In this document: one piece after another, positions 23,552-35,118 of the stretch
Numbering within the stretch: position 1 is the first letter of the stretch
Layout: every line of letters begins with the position of its first letter
Assembly (NCBI RefSeq): GCF_002234675.1
Contig: NC_019881.2
Span: 17,734,494 to 17,798,493, forward strand
From: Oryzias latipes
Taxonomy: Eukaryota > Chordata > Actinopteri > Beloniformes > Adrianichthyidae
Direction: 5' to 3'
Length of the DNA stretch: 64,000 bases
Notes under the pieces: generated by a model
Databases searched by the model: none
Told to the model about the DNA's origin: nothing
Seen by the model: the letters and a program-made list of their open reading frames with translations, nothing else
Program-made: the position numbers and the translations under genes

Positions 23552-25735
23552 TTATTCTTTTTGACTGAGAGTCTGATAATAAGGTCCAAACATGGTTCTC
23601 CACATCTGTTTAAAGAGCTGACAAAGTTTGGAAATCCACATAAATGAGGACGGCGCAGCTGTAAAAAAAAATAAAAACAAGAAAGGCATTCATTTATTTC
23701 CAATCAACAGGGTATAAAAAAGTCAACAGTAACATACTGAGGAGGAAGAGTTTCTCAAACCTGGATCCAGTCTGCTGAAGAGCATGTAGAGGATAACAGC
23801 TATCAGGAAAAGTCTCCGGAGAGGGAATAAGCCAGAACCGGCTGTCAAGATTTTTCTGTATAAAAACCTGAGCATAGCTTCGAGTTTATGGATTATAGCA
23901 TCTGCAAACCACAATTAGGAAGATCTAGTCATTATTTCTGCACAAGAAATTGAGCACAATGCACATTGATATGACTGAAATGTCAAACCTTTAACTGAGT
24001 TAGGATGCGCAGAAATCTCAGAAGCTGGATGGATCCCAGAGCGCAGAGCTGCTTCTCGACTTTGTTGTGCTTTTTCTTCCACAATATTTAGTGCTGCCTG
24101 TTTCCGCTCCGCAAAGGCGATGCCACCAACCTCACCTGCAATAAACTCCCGAGCTTCCTCAAAATGTCCGAGAGGCACAAGTATGTGTAGAAGATACAAC
24201 TCTGCAACTGTCCGGAAACCAGCAGATCCGCAATTTGATGGACAGTTTAACCAAACACTGGCTGCTTCCTGCATCTCAGCAGCTTCACCCACCTTGGAGT
24301 ACAGAAGTATGCTGCAGAAAAAGAACGGATGGAGAGCAATTAGTCTCTTATCAAAAATATTTTTTCTTCCATCTCTGTCTTTTATTAGCATTTAATAATT
24401 AGAATAATAATCCATTTTATTTAAAGCGCCTTTGAAGAAACCCAAAGACACTTTACAAAACAAAGGTTAAAATAGACATTAAAAGCACAATTTTGTGTGA
24501 TATATGGTATCTATGCAGCTTCAATGCAACAAAAATGATGTAGCTCTAATTTAGGATGCTATAAACACTACATAGGAGATTAAATTCCTTTTTTCCTTGA
24601 CCTAATGTATTTCTTATTATTTCTTACCACATCTGCATTATTTTTGCTGGTATGTCTTCCTGGCGCTCATACTGCTGCAGAACCCAGGCGAGGACTCCGT
24701 GCCAGCGATTCAGCTCAGCCAGCGCCTGAATCCCCAAGATGCAGAAACCAGTCTTCAACTCTGTACATCTGCAAAGTCAAAAAAAAAGGAAAGAAAAAAA
24801 GAAATCAGAAATACCCCGTAAGGTTCTGTTGAAAACTGTGTTTTTTGTGGTTTAAATCAAACGATGATCAGAGTGGGACTTTAAAAACATCTCATCCTGC
24901 CTGCCTAATGAAGAAAATCTGGATAAAACCTTTGTTTCCTCCAAACTGAACTACTGCAGCCTTCTCTTCATGGGGATCCTCAGCAGGAGCCTCCAAGAAC
25001 TATAATACAACTAGAACTGTGCAATCACAATCATCGTGAGCAGCAGAAAATATTAAATCCCATAATCACGCCACTGGCTTCTCTTTCCCTGAAGGAGTCA
25101 AATGTCCAACAAATGACCCCAAACCTTTATCAGGAGAAAAACTTTTTTCCCCATAATCTTTAAAGCTTTAGGAACCCATTATACTTACATCTTGTGTTTT
25201 AATTAAACGTTTCCTTTGCTTTGTGACACATAAAAAAGTGCACCAAAAATAACCCTTACCATTGAGTAGGCTATTTGAATGTACTACAAGTATACTAAGT
25301 CTATATAATTAAAGGCGAGGCAGTATACTTTAAATGTACTTTTTTTTAACTATCTATATATTATAAACTTAAAATGTTCCAATTTAGTCTTCCAACACAA
25401 CACTTGCATGGTCTATAGAATACTTTCTAAACTTATACTCAAGTATTCTTAAAAAATAAGCTTCAAGTGTACTACTTTAAATAAATTTCAGTTGTAACTT
25501 TTTCCATCTTAATTTTCTCGTTAAATGAGGGTCACCTGTTGTCCTCCGTGCCAGCGAGCTTTTCCAGACCTCTCTGGCACGTATCAAAAACAGCCTGGAA
25601 GTCTCTGTAGACCATCATCTGCTCTGCTGCAGAGTCGAGCATGTTTATCATCTGTAGTGCAGCAGAGGACGGCGGAGGGGAACTGCTAACGGAACCGAAG
25701 CTGCAAGGCGTCTGTCTGCTTGAGCAGCTGCTCAT
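23552..25735 (-). CDS. pex26: Pex26, peroxisome assembly protein 26
   Basis: PEX26 is a tail-anchored peroxisomal membrane protein that docks the PEX1-PEX6 ATPase, which recycles the PEX5 import receptor. Five minus-strand exons are in phase: 25735-25536, 24768-24628, 24311-23989, 23901-23761 and 23658-23552 (TAA at 23554-23552). They give 303 residues, against 305 in human. Recognisable blocks are the early helix AAEQMMVYRDFQAVFDTCQR, GIQALAELNRWHGVLAWVLQ, ILLYSKVGEAAEMQEAASVW and LHILVPLGHFEEAREFI. The membrane anchor near the C-terminus is RRLFLIAVILYMLFSRLDP, followed by a lumenal tail of about 38 residues. An upstream in-frame ATG at 25774 would add 13 residues; I chose 25735 for length. 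llph starts head-to-head about 0.7 kb away. Confidence 0.92.
24405..24500 (+). repeat. dispersed fish repeat (ttatttaaagcgcctttgaag)
   Basis: The phrase ccattttatttaaagcgcct and ccaaagacactttacaaa is a common interspersed repeat in fish. It lies inside the pex26 intron between the second and third coding exons. Confidence 0.4.
24852..24884 (+). mobile_element. family A right-end fragment
   Basis: The sequence atcaaacgatgatcagagtg followed by ggactttaa matches only the right terminal repeat and the 15 bases inside it. It lies in the pex26 first intron. Confidence 0.5.
24885..25110 (+). mobile_element. decayed LINE fragment
   Basis: One plus frame encodes DKTFVSSKLNYCSLLFMGIL, resembling the common fish LINE reverse-transcriptase block with an F(V)TS(R/K)L(D/N)YC motif. 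The frame then meets stops. It is short and degenerate. Confidence 0.45.
25245..25490. repeat. family C AT-rich repeat (gtactacaagtatactaag)
   Basis: It shares gtactacaagtatac, tagactaagtatac-type and acatgcatgg/gaatac-type blocks, in inverted order, with 61690-61895. It is probably a non-autonomous DNA element in the pex26 intron, inferred from the palindromic ends only. Confidence 0.5.
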
Positions 25736-26435
25736 GACTCCCAGAAAAATGTGTGAACCCCGCAAAACCTTCAAATTATTTTTATCCTTCGACCTGACTA
25801 AAGTAAATCTACGATTAGTGAGGGAAATGGACGCTCACGCCGTTTGTTTACAATCCACAAATCTCGTTGAACTTCCGGGTTTGAAAAATTGGCCAATCGG
25901 ACACTAGTTTCTTCAAAGTGGTAAAATGAGCCAATCAGATGGCAGCTTAGTGCAAGTCGTTTTTTCCAAGCCATTCCTGTAAACACGTGCTGTGTTTATG
26001 TCGCTACTATAAAAACTTCAGGTATTTTTCACAATTTGATGTCTTTTTGATTTTGCCCTTAGTGTACAGAATATAGTTCACAACTGTATTACCTTTTATG
26101 CGTAAAAAAGTTATGCGTTTTGGTAATTTAGAAGAGAAAAAACGTTGTGTTTTAGCTGTTAGCTAGTATTAGCTGCTTACCGTGTTAGCAATCCAGCAAG
26201 CTAACAAACAACTACTTTAACCGTTTAACAAAATCTTGATTTTAAACTAGTTAAAAGCATTTTGTGACAATAACTTATTTAGATGTGCCTGTTTTCTTTA
26301 ACCTCATCATAATCCAGCTTCTATGTTTTATGAAGTTTCAGATGTTATATTAAATCATGCAAGGATAGGCTACAAGAAAAAATTAAAGTTCTCCACAATG
26401 TTTGTATTTACCAAGTATTTTCTTTTTCCTTTTAG
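25736..26435. promoter_or_regulatory. shared head-to-head promoter region of pex26 and llph
   Basis: The two genes are transcribed away from this segment. On the plus strand a plausible 5' untranslated exon of llph ends at about 26020 (aaacttcag|gtattt). Its intron ends at the ttttccttttag acceptor at 26435, 16 bases before the llph ATG. A CCAAT-type box (ccaatcgg at 25892, ccaatcag at 25932) occurs twice. No TATA box is evident. Confidence 0.5.
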
Positions 26436-26450
26436 AAATAGTTAGTAAAC

Positions 26451-27257
26451 ATGGCTAAAAGCCTCAGAAGCAAATGGAAGCGTAAGATGCGAGCGGAGAA
26501 GAGGAAGAAAAATGCCCCAAAGGAGCTGGCTCGACTTAAACAAGCTCTGAGTAATGACAAAAAAGGAGAGGTGGACATGGCTGACCTGGAGGAGATTGCT
26601 ACTGTGGTGTCTCCTGATAAGATAAAGAAGCAGACAGATGTTGACATGGCAGAGGACGCGGCTGAAGGTGAGTGGATTGATTTCTGTTCTTTAAGTGTGG
26701 CCACAAGTTTCCATCCACTTAAAGACGACTAGTACATCCATGAACATTTTTGTTTTGCTCGTCTGAGCTGGCATGTGACTCAAAGGGAGTGTGAGGGGCT
26801 GTAAGCTAGCAGTAGAGTATGTAAACAGAGAGCTCTCAGCAATGGGGAGGGAAAAGGGGGCCAGTTATTCCACCTACAACTCGGAGGTCACTTTCTAATG
26901 AACGACTGCCACTCTGCAGAAACTATGTACTAGAAAGCAGTTTTGATGTTTTGGCTATAAACGACAATCATAAATAAAAGACCACTGGGAACGCGTTGAA
27001 AATAGATTAAAAAAATGTGGGTGTTTAAAGTTGGCATGCCTTAGTGCTTTCGTTTTTGTTGTACACAGCTCATCTCTGCATTTCTGTCCTTAGGATTGAA
27101 GATGGACACAGATAAGAAGCGCAACAAGAAAACCCTTTTGGATGAAGACGGACGGTACCCTGTGTGGATGAACCAACGCCAGATCAAGAAACTGAAAGAT
27201 AAACGCATGACAAAGAAAAGTGGAAAGGGCAAGAAGAAGAAGGGAATTGCCTGGTGA
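26451..27257 (+). CDS. llph: Llph, LLP homolog (learning-associated protein)
   Basis: LLPH is a small, very basic nuclear/nucleolar protein, the homolog of Aplysia LAPS18. Two coding exons, 26451-26667 and 27094-27257 (GTGAGT donor, ttctgtccttag acceptor), give 126 residues, against about 129 in human. The N-terminus [20 protein letters not shown] and the C-terminal basic tail ([18 protein letters not shown]-like) are the family hallmarks. A middle acidic segment ([12 protein letters not shown]) separates them. The single intron contains a partial family A element. A polyadenylation signal AATAAA lies at 27510-27515. The gene starts head-to-head with pex26. Confidence 0.93.
26715..27032 (+). 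mobile_element. family A element, left-truncated copy in the llph intron
   Basis: It starts in the interior (tttccatccacttaaagacg, tttgctcgtctgagctgg) and continues through gctgtaagctagcag, agagagctctcagcaatggg and agaccactgggaacgcgttg to the right end (tgggtgtttaaag). Confidence 0.7.
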
Positions 27258-27509
27258 AATGGAGTAACTGATTCAAAGACTTTTGATACTAAATTGCCGT
27301 GTCAGATACAAACTTTCTGCTGCTGTGACTTCTTTAGTGGACTGTCAGAACTGTTGCTCCACCATATTCCAATAGGAACCTTTTTATTTTTGAGAAATGT
27401 GTTCCTATGTAAAAACAGTATGATTTACGTTCACAGTGGTTCCTATAAGAGGATGAACAGTATTTTCTGCTTGTCTACTTCCTAAATTGTGTCAAATATT
27501 AATGCAAAC

Positions 27510-27515
27510 AATAAA
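27510..27515 (+). terminator. llph: polyadenylation signal of llph
   Basis: AATAAA about 255 bases after the llph stop, followed by a T-rich tract. Confidence 0.6.
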
Positions 27516-27582
27516 TACCATAAAACAACTTGTGTAGAAAGTGCTCAGTTTTCTTTATTTGGATCATTTCAGATTTTGGAGT

Positions 27583-27660
27583 TACAGTGGTCCCTCGTTT
27601 ATCGTCGGGGCTACCTTCTAAGAATAACCCGCAATAGGTAAAATGAAGTATAGGATTACA
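27583..27660. repeat. pogo/Tigger-like terminal repeat fragment
   Basis: Tacagtggtccctcgtttatc and gaataacccgcaataggtaa are the typical fish terminal-repeat phrase, also seen diverged at 5776 and 6510. Only one end was found, between llph and the 3' end of hcls1. Confidence 0.5.
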
Positions 27661-27895
27661 GATGTTTTAGGGATAAATCAGTGTTAAAAAAGAAAGGCAT
27701 GATGCACAATTGTACTGGAAAAAATCTGCTTAACAGAAAGATTGTGAAAGGAGAACTGCAATATATAGATGGACAGATGTACTCATTTCTAGTTGGATAC
27801 ATTATGAGGATTGATTTGGTGCATTGGTACATAGTTGCCTGATTTCTTCATATCCGTACAAGGAGTCAGCGTTTGAGTGTGCAAAAAAACAAAGT

Positions 27896-30800
27896 TTAAA
27901 TCAGCTGAACGTAAGAGGCGGGAAACAAGCCGAAGTGACCGTGACACTGTCCCTTCCACCAGCCTTCGTCGATCATCTCTATGTTAGTGATAATGTCATC
28001 TGGATTGAAGGAAATCTCATCTTCTGCCTCTGTGGAAACAGACATGTAACAACACATTTGTGAACAGATCATAGCACTTTATGTCTTGAAGTGAATCAAC
28101 ATACCTCCCTGATAGTCATAAATCGCAATCGCCTTTTGGCCATGAGACAAGTCTTCATATTCGTTCTCAACTTCTGTTTAAAAAAAAAAAGATTATTATG
28201 GATTATTTCAAACAATTAAAAGAAAAAATCCTACATATATATTAAACAATGATAAACTGTAACTTAACTTTAAAATTAAATTTTTTTAAATAAAACAAAT
28301 ACACCTGCGTTTATATACATCCGCATACAAATGTAAGCAATGCCAGTATAATTAGTTTTAATCAAAAGTAGACCTATATGTCCGTAAAGATACAATACAT
28401 GACACACTGAATCCAATAAATGTGAAGTTTGTCATAAAAAGTTTATTTGTTTCAAAAGGAGTGAGAGGAAGCGAACGTATAACATTTCACCCCCATGCTC
28501 ACTCTCGGCCTCCCACCCCTCACATGCAACTGGATTAACAACTTCCTCACAAACCGAACACAAACTGTGAGACTTGGCCCCCACCACTCCTCCACCCGCA
28601 CACTGAACATTGGGGCCCCACAGGGCTGTGTGCTAAGCCCCCTGCTGTACTGCCTCTACACTTATGACTGCAGTCCGGCCCACAACAACAGCTGCATCAT
28701 CAAGTTTGCCGACGACACCACGGTGGTCGGACTCATTCCCAGGGGGGAGGAGTCTGCCTACAGAGAGGAGGTCCTGAAGTTGACAACCTGGTCCTCAGAG
28801 AACAACCTCACCCTTAACACCAACAAAACCAGGGAGATCATAGTCGACTTCAGGAAACATGGTGCGGACCCAGCCCCCCTCCTTATTAATGGGGAGCATG
28901 TGGAGAGGGTCCACACCTTCAAGTTCCTCGGCATCACCATCTCTGCAGACCTTTCCTGGACAGCCAACACCACCGCCATCATCAAGAAGGCTCAGCAGCG
29001 TCTGCACTTCCTGAGGGTCCTCAGGAAGAACAAAATTAGCACCAACCTGCTGCTGACCTTCTACCAGTCATCCATCCAGAGCCTGCTTACATACTGCATA
29101 ACTGTTTGGTTCGGCAGCTGCACGGCCGCGGATAAAAAGAGACTGCAGAGAGTCGTAGAGACAGCTCAGAAAATCATTGGGTGCCCTCTCCCCACCCTGA
29201 TGGACATCTACTCCGCGCGCTGTCTCACTAGGGCTCAAAACATCATTAAGGACAGTTCACACCCCGGCTCAGACCTGTTCAACCTGATGCCCTCTGGGAG
29301 GCGCTACAGAGGAATCAGAAGCAAAACGAACAGACTAAAAAACAGCTTCTTTCCAAAGGCAATAACCATCCTCAATTCCCAAATGCACGGATGAAAAAAA
29401 AAAACTAAAAAAAAAAAAACATTCCTGTTTACTCCAACTATCTACCTCATTGCCACCTCTGCACTTTGACATGTCTACGCACAGTTTTTTCATACGCAAT
29501 TTTTGCACAATTATCTCGGCACTCTTCAATACAGTTTACAGCTTATATTGCACACTTGTATATACTGTTTGCTTGCTTTTTTGATTTTATTATATTACAA
29601 TGTTTTATTTACTACCTTTCCCTCCCTTACTGTTCTTGCACTGATGGTGATGCTTAAATCTCATTGTACTATGCACAATGACAATAAAGCTATTCTATTC
29701 TATTCTATTCATTATGTTTTACCTAACTATATTTAACTGATTTTTTTTACATACGGTAGTTACCATAATCTGGTTCATAATGTCTGATTAAAAGCATTAC
29801 ATTATCCCAAAAATTATAAATATTTCAGGATGGCTGAACATGGGGGGTGTTTTCAGAGTCTGACCTGTTACTGTAGGAAGAGGAGGAGCTTCAATAATTT
29901 CATCATAATCTCCTTCATCCTCTTCCAGTGATCTTCCGGGCAGAGGCGGAGCCTCTTCTTCAAAATCCTCTGGGCGTGGCGGCAAAGCTGGCGGCTCATC
30001 GTATTCCTGTTCTTCCTGCAAACAGAACTCGTCCATTTATGCATCTACTAAACCCCTTCTTCCTGTTCGGGGCATTGACAGTAAATGAGAGCTGGATCGA
30101 GCGAGTGTGACATCACTCATAGAAAAAGACTTGTGAAATGAAGACAGTTTGGTCGCCATACGGACGCCATAACCTAAGTAGCGATTGGTCCGAGTGGGCT
30201 GTAGCCTACGGTTCTATGGGAACCACCCTCGCCAATCAGGAGTGATCTTATTGTAAGTCCACGCCCCTACCAATATAAAGCATGCTGCACAAAATCTTTC
30301 AAACAGACGTTTTCAACATTGGACGTGGGGGGGCCAGTAGGCACTGACTACTTTTATTGAGGCATTTGATTGGTCAGTTTATAACTTGAATAACTTCAAC
30401 TACAGGAAAAATATAATGAAAAAAAATCAGGATTAGCAAGAACATAAAAAAGGGCAAGAATGGTTATTTCTCTATTAAGTCTATGGGATTTTGGCTTTTA
30501 TTCCTTTTTGGAATAGGGGAGGGGTCACTTAGTCCAGTTCTCATTTACACTCGACGGTTCAAGGTCATGGGATTGCTGGAGCCTATCCTACTTCTGGGTG
30601 ATTGCAGGGTATACCCCGGACAGTTAGCCAGACCATTTTAGGGCCGCAAACACAACCAAGTCTGTGATTTTAGTGCCTTCAAGTACTCCTATGATTTGTT
30701 TTTATTTTTTTTCAGAACCAACGTTTACTTTAACATATAAATACTCACTGTATGTGCAAAATACATTTTGTATTTAGGTAGAAACAAGAGAGTTAAGGTA

Positions 30801-33800
30801 AATTTTGAATCCAATGAAAATCCTTCTCTAATCACGTCTGTTACATGTGGAATTTGTCATCAAGTCTCACCTCCACCTCTTGAGTAGGCATTTCTTCCTT
30901 TTCTGGGGTGTGGTAGTAGGCTTCAACTGGCGGCACGTTGTACTCTGGAGCCTTATCTACAGGCGGGGGCTCTACCTCCTCATCTTTGAGCTGCTCCAAA
31001 AGCAAACGGCACAGAAGTGGCTCCTTGGTGCACAGAAAGCAGCTTAACAAGTCCTGGTGAAATGTGGTGTTACCTCCTGTTTGCGTTTGACCTCCTCTCG
31101 CTCTCGGCTTTCCCTGGCCTGCCTTCTTGCTCTTTCTTCTTCTACTTTCCTCCTGTTCTCCTCTTCTGAGACTTTAGCCAGGCTCTCAAAGCGAGCCTTG
31201 AGCTTCCCCGCGCCTGCACTTGCTGCAGAAAAAGGACAACTGTCACTACAGAAGTACTCCATTATAAAAATGCTAATAATTTCTAATATAAAGCCAAAAA
31301 AAAAAGAAAAACAGGATATATAAAAAAGGTTTTAAGGAAGATAAGAAGAATATTTACACAAAAAATGAAAAATGATAAGCTTGTGAGGACAACCCAAAAA
31401 CGTATGCATTTCTTTCTGTGGGGTGAGGTTGTGGAGAAACACGGAGGAAAGTATCAAAATGAGTGAAAGTGTTACGCAATTAAAAATCTTGGAAAAATAT
31501 AAATTAGAAAATGAGGAGCCTAATAAAATGGGTGGACAATTGTGACATTGTTTTGGTACTATGATGCTTTTATTTTGTGAATAATGATTATATTTCTCAT
31601 GTGTAGAAATGAATGCATAATATCTATGAAGAGTTTTGGGTGGAGAATTGATATGATTTTCTTCTACCCACTTTTTTTCCATGCAATTTATTGTAAAATG
31701 ACTTTTTTATGTGAAGCTTGAAAATAAAGGGATGTCAATCAATCAGTAAGATAGACGGTTCAGCCTTTTAAGGAGACAGACTCACACGCCTCAACTGGTT
31801 TGGTCTTTTCATAAACAGAACTTGGGGAGTCCTTGCTCAAGAAGTCTGTTGCATCCTAGAGTCAAGCAGAAATAAAGTGATTAGAGTAAACAAAAGCAAA
31901 GTTCCTACTTTTGTCTCAATTACAACTTTATGGTTTGATGACTACATTATTTATCCAGCCTTTTTCTAAAATATTCAGCATAAAATGTTAGCAAAAGATC
32001 TAGTCACGTATGTGTACAGAGAGATTTTAAAAATGTGTCACTTCAGCCTAATTTAAATTAAAACAAAAGGAAGAACAATGGATGAAGAAAAAACATTTAT
32101 GCCACTGTTTGGCATGGCAGAGGTGTGATCATGATTTGAGTTACGTGCTTTCATACCTTTCCTGGAGAAGTGAACTACAAAACCAAATACAGAAAATTCA
32201 AAGTGTCCTTTGAAGACACTCATTAATGAGAATAGCTATTTTTGGTATTTTTAACATATTCTTGCAGCATTTTTCTGACGATGGAGGACATATATAAAGA
32301 AAATTAAGCTTAATAAGGCATTTCTAAATATTTCCTCATTCAGATTATTGTGAATCAGGAGCAGACGAAAAACAATTCTGTTTGAAATACAGCTTATTTG
32401 TGACGTATGCACATTAATAACCACATTTTATGCGACCGTCTTTATTTTCCTCCTCAGAGCTGGTATCTGGATGAACCTTGTAAGGTGGCTGGATAGCCAA
32501 TTTTGATGCACCGATAACGTTAGGTTGAGGGTGTAATGAGCTAGCATGAGTGCGTGTAAACCGATGGATTATGGGAAGTGGGGGCAGGCCTACTCCACAG
32601 CAACAGTCCCACCTACAATTTAGAGGTGAATTTCGAATGAACTCCTGCCGCTCTGCAGAAACTATGTCCGAAAAATGGACACAGGTGTTTTTTTTTATTT
32701 TGGCAAAAAACGGCAAATTCATGATTAGGGCAGTCCAATTTTCACGTTAATCGCGATTAATTAGTTATAGACATTTTAGCGTGTTTTTTATATCGCGTTA
32801 ATCTCTTGCATATCAGAAGATGCCTGGAGTGACCCCTTAATGTTCAATGATCAGTGAATGCTGACCTTATTCACGCGGCCCACCTGACCCCCATTTCCAC
32901 CTCCAAAACCTGCTGAGTGGCACAGATGGGTCAGATTAGCATGACAGCCTTCAAGCCTTTAAAAGGTCATCATCTTTCAGGTCATACTTCTGTGGGCCCC
33001 ACCTTTCTGCGACTGATGTTTCTCCGTTTCGCCCCTATAATCGTACCCCACCACCGCTTTATCCACTTTGTCCTTCTCGATGCCAAATTTCCCTCCAAAT
33101 CCCTTTGAGTAATCTACAAGTAAAAGATAAATAAACAGCTGGAAGGACGGAGAGGAAAAGTTTCCTCCTTGACTCACCTTTCTGTGACTGGTGCTTCTCT
33201 GTTTCTCCTTTGTAGTCGTAACCTAAACTCGCCTTGTCCACTTTTTCCTTCTCCACGCCATATTTTCCTCCAAACCCCTTTGCATAATCTAATAAAAAAC
33301 AAAAGTTAAGCAAAAGTATTGAATGAGATGCTCTGATGTCAGACAACAACTTATCAAAAATTGGGATTGACCTTTTTGAGAGGTGTGCCGCTCCACCTCT
33401 CCTTTGTACTCAAAGCCCAAAGCAGACTGTAAAATATTTTAAAGGTAATTCAGTTGTAATGTTGAATTTCTCAGAGAGAAAAAGTCTCTTTTCCTCACTT
33501 TGTCCACACGATCCTTTTGAACACCAAATTTCCCACCAAATCCCTTTGCCATGTCTTTCTGGGATGAATGTTGCTCCACCTGAGCGACATAGTCGTGACC
33601 CACAGCTGCCTAGACACCAGAAACACACAATCACTGAAATCTCTAGAAACAGGAACACAGCAGAGAAAAATACTCAACCTGCAGGCTTTGTGTCGTGTTT
33701 TAATGACCTTATCCATTCTGTCCTTCTCCACCCCAAACTTCCCTCCGTATCCATATGAGGTTTTGGGGGTGTACTCCTTCTGCTTCACCTGCTCGTGCTC

Positions 33801-35118
33801 CACAGCAACCTTGTTCCGGAGCTCCGCAACACTGAAAAGAAGCAACAAAAACAACAAAAAATAACGTGTAAAACACATAAATACAAACACGGCAAGTATT
33901 TAATTAGGTTTAATCTTTTTCCACACACAAAAAAAGTTAGCAGCATAAAGAAAAATCGAAAGCATTTTTAATCACAGAAATGTTTGTATTTGGGGCTGAA
34001 ACTTCTGCATTTCAGCAACGATTTCACTAAAATTACAGCAAATAAAACAGTAAAATACAGGCATGAATCAGTTCCATTAACCTGCAAAATGTATTTGGAA
34101 AGTCAAGAAAAGGTATTAATAAAATTGACGAAATGTACTTTATCCACATTAAAAAAAAAAAATTTTAAAGTAATATTTCAATTAGTTATCATCAGATACT
34201 ACGTCCCCCCTTAGGAAGTCCACAGACACATCGAATATTTTAACAATATTAATGTTATGTGGGTGGATTTTTAAAAATAATATAATAACACAATCAATTT
34301 AAAAAAGCCTTTTAAAACACTCGAGGACACTTTATAGATAAAACACAGGCGAAAGATTTATTTCCTTAAAAAAACAGATAAAACAATATTGTCAGAAATA
34401 TTACAGGCTGGTGTGTGGTTTAAAAGATAAGTTATTGACCAAAATAATGTGCTTCTGAATTAGGCTCCACCCACTTACATTTGTGGGTGGAGCTGTAAGC
34501 TAAATATAAGCACTTATGATGACGGTACAAGCCCAAGAGACATAAAAATTGTGAACGTTCCATCAAAAGAGAGCTGAAAAGGCCTGAAACGTTAATACAA
34601 GTTCTCTAAATGTATTGATATTTCACACTTTCCACAGAAGCTTTAAAAATGTATATTAAAATCATCCTTCTCTATTTTTGTGCTTCTGAGCACTACGTCA
34701 CTCAGTGAAAAGTGCTTTAAATCACACACCACCCTTATTAGGAGACACTTGAAGCACTTCTGCTCTCACTTCCTCTTCCTGTTGCAACACCCATTCTAAC
34801 TCACATGGATCTCCATAATCTAAATAAGGGTTTCTAATAAACAAACGGGGGAAAAATAAGACTTTTGTGGGGTTTTCACCTGATGTGTTCCTTTGCACGT
34901 CCGGAGCCTTCAATAGTTTTGGCTCCCCACCTTTGCTCTTGCTCCGATACATCATTCTAAAACACAGAGACCGCAGGGTTCATCGAATAAGTCCTTACAA
35001 AGAGGCGATGCAGACACCAGGAAGTGCACAGTACCTCAAAGTCGGGGTCTGTTTCCCAGTCATCCCCCTCTGCGGCCACCTTCATGCTCACATTGTGACC
35101 CACAACTGACTTCCACAT
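27896..35118 (-). CDS. hcls1: Hcls1, haematopoietic lineage cell-specific protein (HS1, cortactin family)
   Basis: HS1 is a leukocyte actin regulator that binds Arp2/3 and F-actin and is phosphorylated downstream of antigen receptors. Thirteen coding exons on the minus strand join in phase: 35118-35035, 34956-34880, 33831-33708, 33609-33499, 33426-33372, 33288-33178, 33113-33003, 31845-31786, 31222-31074, 30993-30871, 30015-29865, 28173-28105 and 28029-27896, for 452 residues (human about 486). In order: an acidic Arp2/3-binding N-terminus ([21 protein letters not shown]), four 37-residue actin-binding repeats of the [16 protein letters not shown] type, a charged coiled segment, a proline-rich tyrosine-containing region ([20 protein letters not shown]) and a C-terminal SH3 ([29 protein letters not shown]). 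Four repeats, not the 6.5 of cortactin, plus the golgb1 neighbour support hcls1 over cttn. A 5' untranslated exon probably ends near 35567. An L2 LINE sits antisense in the 28.4-29.7 kb intron. Confidence 0.92.
28478..29712 (+). mobile_element. 5'-truncated L2-type LINE with open reverse-transcriptase ORF
   Basis: A 299-codon open frame (28495-29394) covers the second half of a reverse transcriptase and the C-terminal region. It includes the motif [20 protein letters not shown] and the catalytic block [12 protein letters not shown], then [19 protein letters not shown] and [14 protein letters not shown]. The 3' end has gacaataaagc followed by TATTC repeats (29689-29711), the short-tandem tail typical of the L2/CR1 group. 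The front of ORF2 and the endonuclease are missing. It lies antisense in an hcls1 intron. The lack of stops or frameshifts suggests a recent insertion. Confidence 0.85.
30081..30548. mobile_element. short inverted-repeat element (MITE) in hcls1 intron
   Basis: It begins gtaaatgagagctgga and ends tccagttctcatttac, a 16-bp terminal inverted repeat with one mismatch, 468 bp apart. The interior has no ORF. It contains direct phrases common to fish repeats (accaatcaggagtgatctta-like, ccacgcccctaccaat). The superfamily is not assigned because target duplications are unclear. Confidence 0.6.
30560..30650 (+). repeat. family D repeat fragment
   Basis: Gttcaaggtcatgggattgc, tggagcctatcctact and gggtataccccggacag follow the family D pattern. 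It lies directly beside the inverted-repeat element at 30081-30548. Confidence 0.5.
32204..32728 (+). mobile_element. family A element, right-truncated, in hcls1 intron
   Basis: It starts cctttgaagacactcattaa and keeps the interior order (gatggaggacatatata, gtgaatcaggagcagacg, taacgttaggttgaggg, aactatgtccgaaaaatgg) to cggcaaattcatgattag. The right terminal repeat is missing. It is replaced by aatcgcgattaattag-type sequence (32740-32800), part of another common fish repeat. Confidence 0.7.
34464..34493. repeat. perfect 11-bp-arm hairpin
   Basis: Gctccacccac and gtgggtggagc are exact reverse complements separated by 8 bases (ttacattt). It lies in an hcls1 intron within repeat-like DNA. Confidence 0.5.

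Noticed and set aside
27896-35118. Cortactin (cttn) as the identity of the gene
   Set aside because: There are only four actin-binding repeats, the length is near HS1, and the neighbour is golgb1. Together these fit hcls1 better.
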